32,700 nucleotides of DNA, from NCBI GenBank assembly GCA_003427395.1, contig BFEA01000020.1:1629213-1661912 (forward strand), in the 5' to 3' direction. The notes under the pieces are model-generated. The model did no database searches, was not told where the DNA came from, and was given only the letters and a program-made list of their open reading frames with translations. Made by a program: the position numbers and the translations under genes. Within the stretch, counting starts at the first letter, position 1; each line of letters starts with the position of its first letter. Below are positions 9,171-19,559 of the stretch, piece after piece. The DNA comes from Chara braunii. Taxonomy: Eukaryota > Streptophyta > Charophyceae > Charales > Characeae.

Positions 9171-10740
9171 TCTCGTGTACTGGCATGACATATCTGGTCA
9201 GCTAGAACCACATATCTACGTTCCCTCCACCAGACAGTTCCACGTCCAGACTGTAGCAGAGTTCCATGACTAGGCAGTTGCCGGTCATATGGGTTTCCAC
9301 AAGACGTTGGTTTGTGTTTGTCGCCTATACGTCTGGCCGAAGTCCAAGGACTTCGTCAAAGCCTACATCCAAGAGTGTCCTACCTGCCAGGAGGTGAATA
9401 ATGGGAACTACTTTCCATATGAGTTACTTCAACCCTTACCCGTACCCGAGGGTCATTGGCTGTCCATCTCGATGGATTTCGTTGGTCCTCTCCGCCCACC
9501 CACTAAGCGTGGTCATGATGCTATCTTGGTCGTCATCGATCGCTTCACGAAGTGTGCACGTTTTGTCCCATGCGGCTATCGCATTAGCGCTCGTGAGGTC
9601 GCCGACATCATCTTCGACCGAGTCGTGAGAGATCACGACTCACCTCAGAGCATCATCTCCGACCGTGACCCATGCTTTACCAGCACATTCTGGTGACGCC
9701 TACACAAGGTGTACAGATCCAAACTCCGCTTCTCATCGTCTTACCACCCTCAGACGGATGGTTAGACTGAGGTCACCAATAAAACTCTTAGTAATATCAT
9801 CCGAAAGTTTGTTAGGGATGACCAGCAGTGAGACTTACACTTAGTCTACGCGGAGATTGCATACAACCACACTCTTTCGCCAGCCACCCTCGACTACCAC
9901 CCTCGCGTACCCGCGAACTTCCTACAACCATCGAGGTTACGCCCAGACACTCGTTGTCCTGCGCTTGACGGCTGAACCGCCCACATGACGACGATTATGA
10001 ATCGCGCATAGGAGAGTCTAACCGACTCCCAGACTCGCATGGCCGCATGAGCAAACTGATCACGAATGGATCACATGCGAGCAAACCGATCACGAATGGA
10101 TCACGCATTCAAAGTGGGTGACGATGTGCTCGTCGACGCACGCCACTTACAGCTCGAAGCGGATACACTTCGCAAGTTCAGACATCGTTTCTTCAATCCA
10201 TGACGCATCCTTCAGGCCGCCAGTTCTTATACTGCCACTACTCCAGCCATCTTTCGTGTGAAGCTACCTGATTACCTTCGACAGGCTCGCGTACATGATG
10301 TTTACCACGTCTCCTTGTTGCGTCCTTATCGCAGACCGTCTGAGCGCCTCCCCGGATGCCCTTATAAGCGCCCTCCACCCATCATGGTGGACGGTCATGA
10401 GGAGTTCGTCGTTTCTGACATCGTATCTCGCTGAGTTACCGACGATACCCCTCCACGCATCGAGTACTGTATGCGTTGGAAGGACTATCCTGATGAGGAG
10501 GCTACGTGGGAGCCCCTCGAGCACTTGGAGCACGCCCGAATGTTGGTGCGTACATATGATCGTGCTCGTCGTGCTGAGACATCTGCTCATACTCATCTGA
10601 CTGACCCTCTTCCTCCTCCTCCGCCTGAGGAGATTGCTGAGGACGAGCCCGCTCCCTCTGAGGCCGTTCTTCAGCAGCAGACGAACGCCTCCGCGTGTTC
10701 ACAATGCACTCGTCGACGCCCTCGACGTCTCGACGATTGA
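9171..10740 (+). pseudogene. Integrase with chromodomain, element 1
   Basis: Inserts the DNA copy. One frame is readable throughout with ten stops (TAG 9271, 9763, 10009; TGA 9694, 9829, 9973, 10048, 10057, 10201, 10432). N-terminal HHCC finger: GHMGFHKTL, then CPTCQ. The core keeps all three catalytic acids: D in ISMDFVGP (9475-9477), D in SDRDPCFTS (9661-9663), E in TEVTNKTL (9769-9771). The C-terminal part includes FKVGDDVLVDARHL, VHDVYHVSLLRPY and a chromodomain at about 10456-10578 (IEYCMRWKDYPDEEATWEP), which in chromoviruses guides insertion toward marked chromatin. A small duplication around GATCACGAATGGATCAC lies at 10050-10105. After the chromodomain comes an E/P-rich tail to TGA 10738. 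Confidence 0.93.
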
Positions 10741-11697
10741 CACTCTGATCACCTACTATCTCCCTACTGACTCACACCATCGGGTACTCCATCATCAACT
10801 TCTTCAGGATGTCAACGTTTTGCGGCTCTGCTTTGACATCGGCTCGACTCCTACTTCATCGACACCATCGACCACCTCGACGACTTCAGCTACCTTATCG
10901 GCTTTAACCACTTTTGACGTGACTACTTCACATCACCACCCTACCCTGTATATCCCCTTGCATGTGTCACATGATGATTCTCACTTAGCTGGGTCTCTCT
11001 GAGTTGGTCTCTCCCTTGGTATCGCATAGGCATTGGGACCGTAGCGTTATCTTGACTTCCCTGCTCCCAGATCTAGCTCTCTCCCTCATTCGGTGAGTTG
11101 TGTGCATGTTTCCCTCACCCACTGCCTTCATCACCCTAGTGCCGGCTCTTGCATGCCTTTAGTCAGGCATATCTCCACCATATTCCAGGCTCCCCTTTTC
11201 ATGGTTGACCTTGCATGATGTCACCCTTTTGTCGAGCATTACCCGCTTTAATGGTCTATCTGTTAGGGTCATTGGCTTTGTTTCGCTACCACTCTCCCAC
11301 CTTGAGCCTGACGACCTATCCCACCTTTGTGTGTGACTGCCCTTAAAAGTTTCGATTCTTAGGCTGCATTCACCTCCTCTGAGACCATCCCACTCTTAGG
11401 AGTTCAACGACATGACATTATCTTGTGACATATTGCTCTTTTTCCTTTCAGCATTGAGACCATTGCCTCTAGCACTTTAGGATTGTATCATGCTACATTT
11501 CATTTTCTGTTGTTAGTTAGGATGTGTACACCAAACATTTGTTTTTTATTTGATATTATGTAGCTTAGGCTGCATGGCATGAACTTCGCATGGAGCTTGC
11601 TCCGCATCCTAGATTTCTCAACTTTCTTTATTGCAGAGTTTCGCTGCTAGGATAGCGTGTTTATGACTCTTGCAATCCATTACAGGTCTGAGGATCG
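10741..11697 (+). other. 3' untranslated part of element 1
   Basis: No domain is recognised. A frame at 10634-11002 overlaps the end of pol and is rich in S, T and H. It could be a shifted C-terminus but lacks family marks. No clear polypurine tract precedes the 3' LTR at 11698. The last bases are TTACAGGTCTGAGGATCG, so the plus-strand primer site is either degraded or unorthodox. Confidence 0.6.
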
Positions 11698-12048
11698 TGC
11701 AGCGGGCCTCCATCTACCCTGGCCTACAGCCAGGGCCTATTCGACTATTTGTCAGTTTGGCCTGTGGGACCAAGCCGTGGCCTGAACCCACAAGCCGTGT
11801 GTTGTTCCTGTCCAGTCCAGTCGGTACCACTATCGGTACCGGGCCAGTCCAGACCATCCCAGTCAGTCCGCTGGGGGTATACCCCAACTGTTGTTTGTTT
11901 TTTATATCATTCTCACTTTGCACTTATTGGAGTACGTGCCGTGTTGAGTTTGCATCGGAGTTGCGCTGCCCCTTCCAGCTCCATCTCCACTTCCTCCTTC
12001 CTCAACCCTCAACCCTCAACCCTCTTGTCCACATCCTTAAGACGGACC
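11698..12048 (+). repeat. 3' LTR of element 1 (3' end missing)
   Basis: Matches 1044-1403 from the same TGCAGCGGGCC start. Shared landmarks are the CCCTGGC/GCCAGGG hairpin, the palindrome GGGGTATACCCC (11874-11885) and the CTCCATCTCCACTTCCTCC block. It carries a small expansion of CTCAACC (three copies instead of one). Similarity stops at GACGGACC (12048). The last 27 or so bases of the 5' LTR are absent, and a different inverted repeat begins at the very next base. Confidence 0.85.
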
Positions 12049-12157
12049 ATAATTTTAATCATGAAACGGGGATAATAGGAGGAGAGGAAAACACCTGAGA
12101 AAGTACAACTCCTACTGCAAAAGGGTTGTCCACTTCCCGTTTCGTGATTAAAGTTAT
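12049..12157. repeat. 109-bp inverted repeat with 24-bp arms
   Basis: Arm 12049-12072 and arm 12134-12157 are complementary over 24 positions. Only three differ, and each leaves a G-T (G-U in RNA) pair when read from the + strand, so the + transcript would fold into an unbroken 24-bp duplex. Inner words ACAACTC and GGGTTGT extend the fold. It may be a MITE-like insertion or a hairpin RNA locus. Its start coincides exactly with the point where LTR similarity ends. Confidence 0.7.
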
Positions 12158-14382
12158 CGACTGCAATATCGTGGTGGGGGTGTTATTGCTTCGTGTTGCA
12201 TAAGGATATGGCCGTGAGAACAACGAAGTACATTTAAGATATTGCTAATAATAAGTGTGCTCCAATGTCAGTGCAATGTGATTGCCAGATAAGGTGACAC
12301 CACGAAGATAGATGTTGCGGGGATCACAGTTTCATTCCTCTGAATTTTCGTTATTGTTGTTTTTTTCTCCTTATTCTATTTTTTGTTTTTTTATTATGCC
12401 CCATCTTTGTCCAACATGAATGAACCTTACACTCGAGCAGAGGTAGGTTCGTTCAAACGAAACTAGCAAAAAGTCGGTTATTATAGTGTGGTAGTGCGAT
12501 AACGTGACTACGTTTTATTGAAGATTTTTCTTAAGTTGTGGGGAGCTAAGCGTGGGTGGTAATAAAATTATGAGCGCTCACATCCTTTGCGTGGTGTGAC
12601 CTGGCAATGTACATGTGAGTAGATTGTAGATTGTACCAAGCTGGAGTGCTGACCGGTTGGATTACAAGGCAAGTATACGGGGTAAGAGGTGATTATAACA
12701 AGCGCTAGCTTGCCATTGGTTGAGTTCAACAACAGGTTGCATGAATGTTCCTTTGGTTAGGTGTTTATGCTAGTTCATGAAAATAGATTGTGCTTGTAGA
12801 GCGGCCTCGATTGTGTTACTGGCAATGACCTGATTGAGGAACTGCTGCTATTTGGAGGTTGTTATCGCAACTTGGGACTGTCATTTCGATTGATTGTTAC
12901 GGTTGCCATTACTTGGAGTCTGCTACTGGCCTGTTCTCGTGTGATAGTACCTCATTGTCAAGTTGTTATTATTACAATTGGCTACCATTGCGGGCCCCTC
13001 AGAACATGAAGGCACCAAGGCCCTCTGTGCGAGTCTCGATGACCCCTTTAGTATCTTGAGAGACTTAGAGATTCTTTCTCTGCCTTTCTCACTTTAAGTC
13101 TGGTCTAATTGTTCAAAAGAGGAAGATAGAAGATGGGATTGCAACCTAGAAGACATCAAGGCCCTATGGGGGACTCAACCCACTGATTGCGAGAGCTCTG
13201 CAGGAGCCTAGGCGGGGTTATGGACGTAGGGAACTGTTAGGTACAAGATGTCTCGCATGTATGCTCCTATATTCCCTTAACTATACTACTTTCTATTTTC
13301 TCTGAAAGTGAGACTGAAGTTATTTGTCATCTACTTAATTTTATTTCATCACTTTATCTAAGCTGAGGTTAATAAATTGTGTGTCAAAGTTCAGATTACT
13401 TGTTTGAAAGCAGAGATAATGAACGGGGTGAATAAATTATGTGTGAAAATTCAGATTACTTGTTATAGGTACACCTTCGCTAGTAGGAAGGGAATAACAA
13501 TTGAACTCTCGTTCCATTTACGTAAGAGCAGGGAAAAGGTGGTAGTAACCGTTATCGCAAAGAAGATCGAGGTCGTTCTTAGGAAGGAGAGAAATATGTT
13601 GACCTTAAGGAATTACAGGGACTCGCTCCGCTAGGATATATTGTTGAAAATCTTATGTACCTTGTACTGGGTACTGAACCGATTTAGTAAGCTCCTCAAG
13701 GGGAAAATTTAGTATTATTCCTTAGTCAGGTGTGGGGACAGACCCACCACGGTCTTTTTCAGGGAGGTTGTAGATTGACAAAAGTGGAGAGGTTATTTCT
13801 TCGTCGAAGCAAATGAAAAGATTAGTCAGTAGACTCTAAAACCTGGACGACGTGATTCTCAGGGAAACCGCTGTGTGTGAGACGAAAATGACAACTGAGG
13901 GCGAAGGAGATTATCGTAGGAGCGAGGGAGGTCAAAACGTGGGAGGGAGTGCAAAGTGAGACAAAGGGGTTTAAAAGTACCATAAGTCAGCAAATCCGGA
14001 AGGCACCAAGGAAAGGAGGAAGGAAGTTACATAGGGGGAAAGTTCGAAAAAAGTTGGAGGGAGCAAGCGAGGGACCCAGGGAACCGAGGGAGACAGGGAA
14101 AAGGGCAGACAAAGGCCGCGAGTTTCAGAAGGGGCACTTTCAAAGAAGATAAGGTTGACTGACGCACGGTAAAAGTTAGCGGAAATAAAAAAAAGGACCG
14201 CCAAATGCAAGGCAGGATTGATCGAGAAAATGATGAATGAGGGTGAGAGAGACCTTGCCAAGGAAAGACCACGAGAAAAACGAAGAGCGAACCAGAAACA
14301 AAAGAACTAGGATGAAATCGGGAGGGGGAGGAAAGATAGAGTTGACGAACACAACGACATCCCCAACAAGAATGAGAAGGAA
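12158..14382. other. Interval between the two elements, no gene recognised
   Basis: Short frames (12859-13059, 13377-13634, 13949-14152) show no family character. A 60-bp duplication lies at 13371-13462 (AATAAATTGTGTGTCAAAGT and AATAAATTATGTGTGAAAAT). From about 13850 the + strand becomes strongly purine-rich (GGGAGGGAG, AGAAAAACGAAG) and stays so into element 2. Part of this may be the leader of element 2, but no LTR or primer site was found. Confidence 0.55.
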
Positions 14383-14700
14383 ATGACCAGGTCTCAAAAA
14401 ATGGAGGTGGAAAAAGTAACGAACCCGTCGGTCATAGGCAGTGGGCCAAGCCGGTTAGCGGTCGTGCCAGTGATAATGAAAGGATGTAAGGGGCTTTGGA
14501 ATTTGAGGGAACGAGTGTTGGGCTGGTTTGATCCCGAATGTATCGCAAAAGCTAGAGGAGGGTCATAAGTTGACAAGGATGAGCAGGAAATGGGCACGGC
14601 CGGCGAGGCTAGCTGTTCTGAAGGCGGTCTCAGGAAAGTGGTGGCATCCTTTACTTGAGTGTTCAACAAGAATTAGGGGTACCTTCCCAATGCGAAGAAA

Positions 14701-15264
14701 AAATTAACTTTTGATGGGGCAAATATTACGATGTTCTTAATAGACTATGAAAATCTGGCAGCGCTGCTGAAATGGAATGAAGAGGATAAAATTAATAATC
14801 TCGGTTAATATGTATCACTGAACCTAGGTAAAGACATAATGATTATTGTCGCAGCCAACGATTTATGGAAGGAGGCATGAAATTTCATAATGAGGAAGTA
14901 CCTGACAACAAAAAAAATGGCAACTGAAACTGAACTGACTGCAGTTCAAAGGACAAATTTCGCTACGTATAGCGACTTTCTTAGGGAGTTCGCCCTGGTG
15001 GCACTATAGATCCCCGGAGTAATGAATTGTATTATGAAGTATTTCCTTAGGCAATTTGCTGAGTTCGACAAAGGCAAGATCATGTCTGTATACCAATAAA
15101 CAATAAAATTCGTAAATACGAGGGATGTTAACTTTAGCACAGTAACGGACATACCCGAGAAGATGGTCATAACCGAGTTATTGGCCATGTTGAAAGAAGA
15201 AGAAGTCATAAGTACCCACCACGACGGGAAACAAGGTAAGGAGGGGGATAAAGAAGTTGCATGA
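14701..15264 (+). pseudogene. gag (capsid part) of element 2
   Basis: One frame of 187 codons starts KLTFDGANITMFLIDYE, the typical opening of a retrotransposon capsid domain. It continues LAALLKWNEEDKINNLG, YVSLNLGKDIMIIV, LWKEA, YSDFLREFALVA, YFLRQFAEFDKGKIMSVYQ, ending at GCATGA (15262). Internal stops are TAA after NNLG, TGA after KEA, TAG after LVAL and TAA after SVYQ. Unlike element 1, TAA stops occur. No start codon can be defended. Homologous-looking sequence extends upstream in fragments (14383-14568). Confidence 0.75.
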
Positions 15265-16000
15265 TCGCTTCCACAGGGTCGACAATAAAATCAAAAGGGT
15301 GGAAAATGCCCTGATGGTAGTGCAAGCTCAGGTATCATGACCTCCGCTCGCTCAGCAAGAAGCAGTAGTTTCGATTGGGGTGGCCAACCGTGGGAGCAAT
15401 AAGAGGGATCCGACCTACGATAATTGCAGATACTGCACAACAGTCGACCACTTTATACATACGTGCCATAAACTCAACCATGATATTGTACGAAAAATAT
15501 GCTCTATGACATTAAAAGAGAAGATCCTTGGACCCCAAGGGGAACGAGTAAATTGGAATTCGCCAGGAGGGATGCGACAAACAGTAATTGCCCTCAACAA
15601 CTTGGACGTCGTTGTGGCATAAGCAGAGCAAATTGCAGAGATCGGCTGGGACCAAGCCTGGGGACGCGGAGCGCATGTTAACTTTATCCTAGAAAGTGAC
15701 GAACGAGACAAAGTGAATGTGACTACAAGGCAACAAACGACGGAGAAGAAAATTGTAGAAGACGCAGGGGAAGGCTCCGGGATGCCATAGAAAATCGGGG
15801 CTCATGAGTAGGAGAAAGTTTATGGGAAGCTTAGGGAAGAGGGGACATCGGACAAAGTAGCCACAAAAAATAAAAAGTCCAGGTACCAGATTCCTATTCC
15901 GATTGTGCCCGAGATCGACGATACCCTTAGTAAGCTTCAGGGAACCATGATGTCAGTATTGTTTCAGACCATGCTGCAGACAAGTCCCAAAGTTATCTGA
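15265..16000 (+). pseudogene. Gag C-terminus of element 2 with CCHC knuckle
   Basis: In the next frame a heptad-like stretch (HRVDNKIKRVENALMVVQAQV) suggests a coiled coil. CRYCTTVDHFIHTC at 15425-15466 then fits C-X2-C-X4-H-X4-C perfectly, the nucleic-acid-binding knuckle. It is followed by KILGPQGERVNWNSPGGMRQ (about 15520-15580), then an E/K-rich linker with stops and IPIVPEIDDTLSKLQGTM (about 15900). Confidence 0.8.
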
Positions 16001-16130
16001 GGTCTTAGGTAACTACTGAACCGCCGAAAGTGGAAGTGGACAAGAGCTTGGAGCCCCGGGAGGAGGAAAAGGAGGATGAGATCCGCAAGAGGTCGCCAAC
16101 CTCCAAAGGATTCAAAGAGACATAGAAGAC

Positions 16131-16660
16131 TTGAAAAAGGTTTTTGTTGATATTCGCCTAAGCTTACTCGATCGCGAAGAAAGGGAAGTTAGTAGGGCAC
16201 CTCCTGGAAAAAAACTTAGTTTTCATGCCTTACCTGTGAGGAAACTTGAAGTACAAATCGGGACCCATCACACATATGTGTTGGTGGATGGAGGAGCGAA
16301 AATCACGCTTATCAGAAAATATTTTGCGAAGATCATATGTTACGCCATCAACAAGGAGACAATGAGAAACATTTGAGGAGTTGGTAGGGAAATCCCGTTC
16401 TCTGGGTACGTTACTAATTGTGCAGTCAAGGCTAGAGTCAGGGAGTCTATTTGGTCATTTCAACAGATGGCCATCATGTGCGAAATGAACCATGATATAA
16501 TCATCGGGAGACCCTAGTGCCTGAATGCAGAAATGATCGGTATGTACCTGCATGATAGGGCGTACGTGGTGGACATAGAGGATCTTGTGACGAGACGTGG
16601 TGAGTTGTTCTGACTCATTGGAACGGGAGAGAAACCTCCAAAGGGAAAATTAGCATCATG
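16131..16660 (+). pseudogene. Protease of element 2
   Basis: Aspartic protease that would cut the polyprotein. Residues KLSFHALPVRKLEVQIG lead into YVLVDGGAKITLI, where D (16288-16290), G and A stand in the D-[ST]-G-A positions with Gly in place of Ser/Thr. After a TGA near 16374 the same frame gives GVGREIPFSGYVTNCAVKAR and then NHDIIIGRP (about 16490), matching the ILG-PWL block after the protease core, with TAG in place of the Trp codon. Confidence 0.7.
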
Positions 16661-17058
16661 GTCGCCATCCTTTGAGGAGAGCACCCGCAAGGAGCCCTTC
16701 GCACGGACGAAAAGTATGAGGGGAAGAGTGAAAATCTTGATCAAAGTGGCGTTTAGCAAGAAGGAGTGGGTAAAATGGGGTTACCCAAGAAAAAGACGAG
16801 GCAGGAAGATGACGCCTTAGGCGTCATGGTAGTGGAAAGGGAACCAAAAATTGAGTTGGGGGCTCGCTTACCCAAACCAAAGGACGGACGGACCGAGGAG
16901 ACAAAAGTGACTCTCGAAATCCCCGATCTGTTACAACTTGTTAAAGCTGTCAGGTAACACAAGGTTGGGGTAAAATCCAGTCATGCTCAAGAAATTTGAG
17001 GTTGAAGTCTGAAAGGTCTATTGTTTGAATAGTAAACTGATCAGTATCGAGTTGTGAA

Positions 17059-18281
17059 TTGTTGAGATGGCGAGGGCAGTACCTACCGCTTTTTTTTTTT
17101 AAACGAAAGATCCCGGAAGGAAGTGTTCGCAAGTATAAACCAGTAGGAAATAAGGCTAAACCCATCTCGGTTTTGCTAGAGACGACTAAGGAAGAGGTTG
17201 TGGCAAAGGAAGAGGAGGTCCTTCGGGTCATCAGATACAGAAGAGTGAGAGAAGGACACCGAATACCAGACGGAATAACTGATACCATGAACTTCAAGGT
17301 AGGAGTGGACGGGTTCCTAACGGAACATAAAAATTGACTGATCAAGAAAACCTGTCAGGAGTTTCACCCTGCTTTTGCTTTCAATGATCATCAGAAGAGA
17401 CGGTTGGAGGCAAAGCTAATACCACCCGTTAGGATTCACCCCATGGAACACGAATGTTGGAATGATAGAGGACCAAAATACGATTTTGGAATTGCAGGCA
17501 AAGCAACGGATCTGCTCATGGCAAAGATGAACTCCTTTTACGACATCTCCGTACGCAAATAGCTGGTTCGTCTTTATGAAGTCAAGCAAGATCCCGAGAT
17601 GAATATAAAATTTACAAAAATTAAATATCGTAACCATTCGGGATGTGGGATCGCTGCCCCAGGCAGAACAATTGGCGGAATCTCACGCTGGACGAGACAT
17701 TTACTCTCTTATAAGATCTTTACTCCGGGTACGATCGACTTCCACTGGATGCATGGGATAGACCTTATACGGCCATGCACACTCCAAGAGGTCAATTGCA
17801 AATGCAGGTAACCCCGATGGGTTTCATAAGTGCGGTGACCGAGGCACAAAGAAGGATGTTTATAGTCACCGATGACATGTTTCCAGTAAAATCCGAACTT
17901 TAAATTGATGACAACCCGATTAAAGGTGTTGGGGAGAAAGACGAGACCGAGATACAGCCTGTAATCCGAAAATTTGTATGAGACCATTTGCAAGATATTA
18001 AGAAACTCCTTTGCCGGTTCTTGATATGTAACATCATAGCCAGTGACCCTAAAAATATTTTAGCAGTTCTGAAAGTCACCATTCTAGTGATTCATAGTGG
18101 ATCTTACGAAAGGAAGCTTGATCCAACCAAAACCGACAAAATTTCCCAGTGCCCAACACCGCTGCGAACGACAAAGGAAGTAAGAGCCTTTCTGAGATTC
18201 GTAGGGTTTTGAAGGATATTCATCAAGGGTTTTGCCATAATAGTTGAGCCTATTCGCGCCTTAAATTGTGGGGAACAAACA
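17059..18281 (+). pseudogene. Reverse transcriptase of element 2
   Basis: RT blocks recur in changing frames. VTIRDVGSLPQAEQLAESHA (about 17630) is followed by a one-base shift, then from 17727 GYDRLPLDAWDRPYTAMHTP, GQLQMQVTPMGF, AVTEAQRRMF and the catalytic block IDDNPIKG with both Asp present (17907-17912). The codon two before the DD is TAA (17901), where an aromatic residue is expected. After KDETEIQPVIRKFV comes TGA and the thumb region DHLQDIKKLLCRFL. The segment from 17970 on is duplicated (separate entry). The spelling -DDNP-K- is unlike plant chromoviruses and marks another Ty3 lineage. Confidence 0.8.
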
Positions 18282-18593
18282 AAATTTGTATGGAACCATT
18301 GGCAGGATATTAAGGAACTCCTTCGCCGGTTTTTGATATATAACATCACTACCAGTGACCCGAAAAGTATTATAGCAGTTTCGGAAGTCACCATTCTACG
18401 GTTTTGTTGCGATCTTACGAAAGGAAGCTCGGTCCAACCAAAACCGAAAAGATTTTCTAGTGGCCAACACCGCTGCGAACGGCAACGAAAGTAAGAGTCT
18501 TTTTTGGGGTCGTAGGGTTTTGAAAAATATTCATCAAGGGTTTTGCCAGAATAGCTGAGCCTATCCGAGCCATGAACTGTGGGGAAGGAATTA
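17970..18593 (+). repeat. In-frame 312-bp tandem duplication inside RT
   Basis: AAATTTGTATG at 17970 recurs at 18282, and similarity continues through both copies to AATTGTGGGGA / AACTGTGGGGA. The offset is exactly 312 bases, 104 codons, so the frame is kept. Each copy holds the RT thumb and connection (HLQDIKKLL / HWQDIKELL, ASDPK / TSDPK, KVTIL / EVTIL). The second copy keeps Trp where the first has TGA, and looks less decayed at its start. Confidence 0.88.
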
Positions 18594-19160
18594 TGGATTA
18601 GACCAAGGAACGAGAAACCGTTGCTAAGAAACTCAAAGATATATTGACGTCGAACCAAGTTACCCTAGCAGCTTCATGATTTAATGACGAAGTAGGACAA
18701 CCGTTCATTCTCGAGACCGATGGGGGACCCCTGGTCATGGGTGGAGTCTTGATCCCAAGGGGTGAAGAAGGCAGAAAGAGACTCATTGCATTTGAGAGCA
18801 TGATATTGAACTTTGTCGAACAACGTTACTCCCAATTCAAGAAAGAGGTGTTGGTCATCCTTCACTGCCTCAAGATTTTATAAGCTTATCTGTTTGGATG
18901 AGACTGTATTTTGAGGATTGATCCGACCAACGTCTTAGACGCCTTAAAGAATTGCACGACTACAAACCCCACTATGGGTAGGCGGGTAGGTTTCATCTGG
19001 CAGTTTGATTATAAAATCGAGCGAATTGCGGGGCTCAGGAATAAGGCCGATGGTCTAAGCCGGATCTGCATCACCCTAGAATCCAATAGGGAGTGCAGGA
19101 TGCGGAACCCATCGAGGCTTTCCTTGATTACGAAGGAGGGACCTTGGTAGTGGACAGTGA
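18594..19160 (+). pseudogene. RNase H of element 2
   Basis: FILETDGGPLVMGGVLIPRG (about 18703-18762) is the first strand of the domain with the catalytic Asp at 18719-18721. RKRLIAFESMILNFVEQRYSQ and FKKEVLVILHCLKIL follow with the expected Glu. Then LRIDPTNVLDALKNC and, at the end, FIWQFDYKIERIAGL with NKADGLSRI, which in Ty3-type elements ends RNase H. Stops interrupt (near 18678, 18882 and 18901). Confidence 0.85.
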
Positions 19161-19559
19161 AATGATGAACGAGGCATGCGCATAAGAGAAATTGCTTATT
19201 CAAACTCTAGAAAAGGGACCGCTGGTCATAGTTACAGAGAAGGACCAATCACAAGACAATATATTAAGGAGGAGAAAGACTCATGGGGGGAAACAGTGGG
19301 TCCAAGTGAGGAGCTGATAGTAATGACAGTCGAAAGAGGCCGAGACGCCATTATGAACATAGCGGAATCATGGGAACAGATGGAGCAGAAGTACCTAGTG
19401 AAGAAGACTCAAGATGGGCAAGGAGATTCCCAGGGGAGGGAGGGGGTGAATTTTTCTACGTCAAGGCCTATGACGGGATTCTTAAACAAAATCAGGTTGT
19501 TGTTAGTAGGAAATAAGGAAACTATGGCGGTCAGTGTAAAAGCAAGAGCTAGTATGTCT

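Larger units (their letters stand above)
1044..12048 (+). mobile_element. Decayed Ty3/gypsy chromovirus (element 1)
   Basis: This is an LTR retrotransposon of about 11 kb. It has flanking LTRs (1044-1403 and 11698-12048), a primer binding site just after the 5' LTR, then gag, protease, RT, RNase H, integrase and a C-terminal chromodomain. That gene order and the chromodomain define the chromovirus branch of Ty3/gypsy. All coding parts lie on + but in different frames, with at least 19 internal stops in the aligned gag/pol frames, and the catalytic residues of protease, RT and RNase H are changed. The + strand is markedly pyrimidine-rich. The copy is non-autonomous as it stands. The two LTRs differ at many sites (roughly 85-90% alike by eye), so the insertion is old. 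No target-site duplication could be assigned, because the 3' LTR lacks its last bases. Confidence 0.9.
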
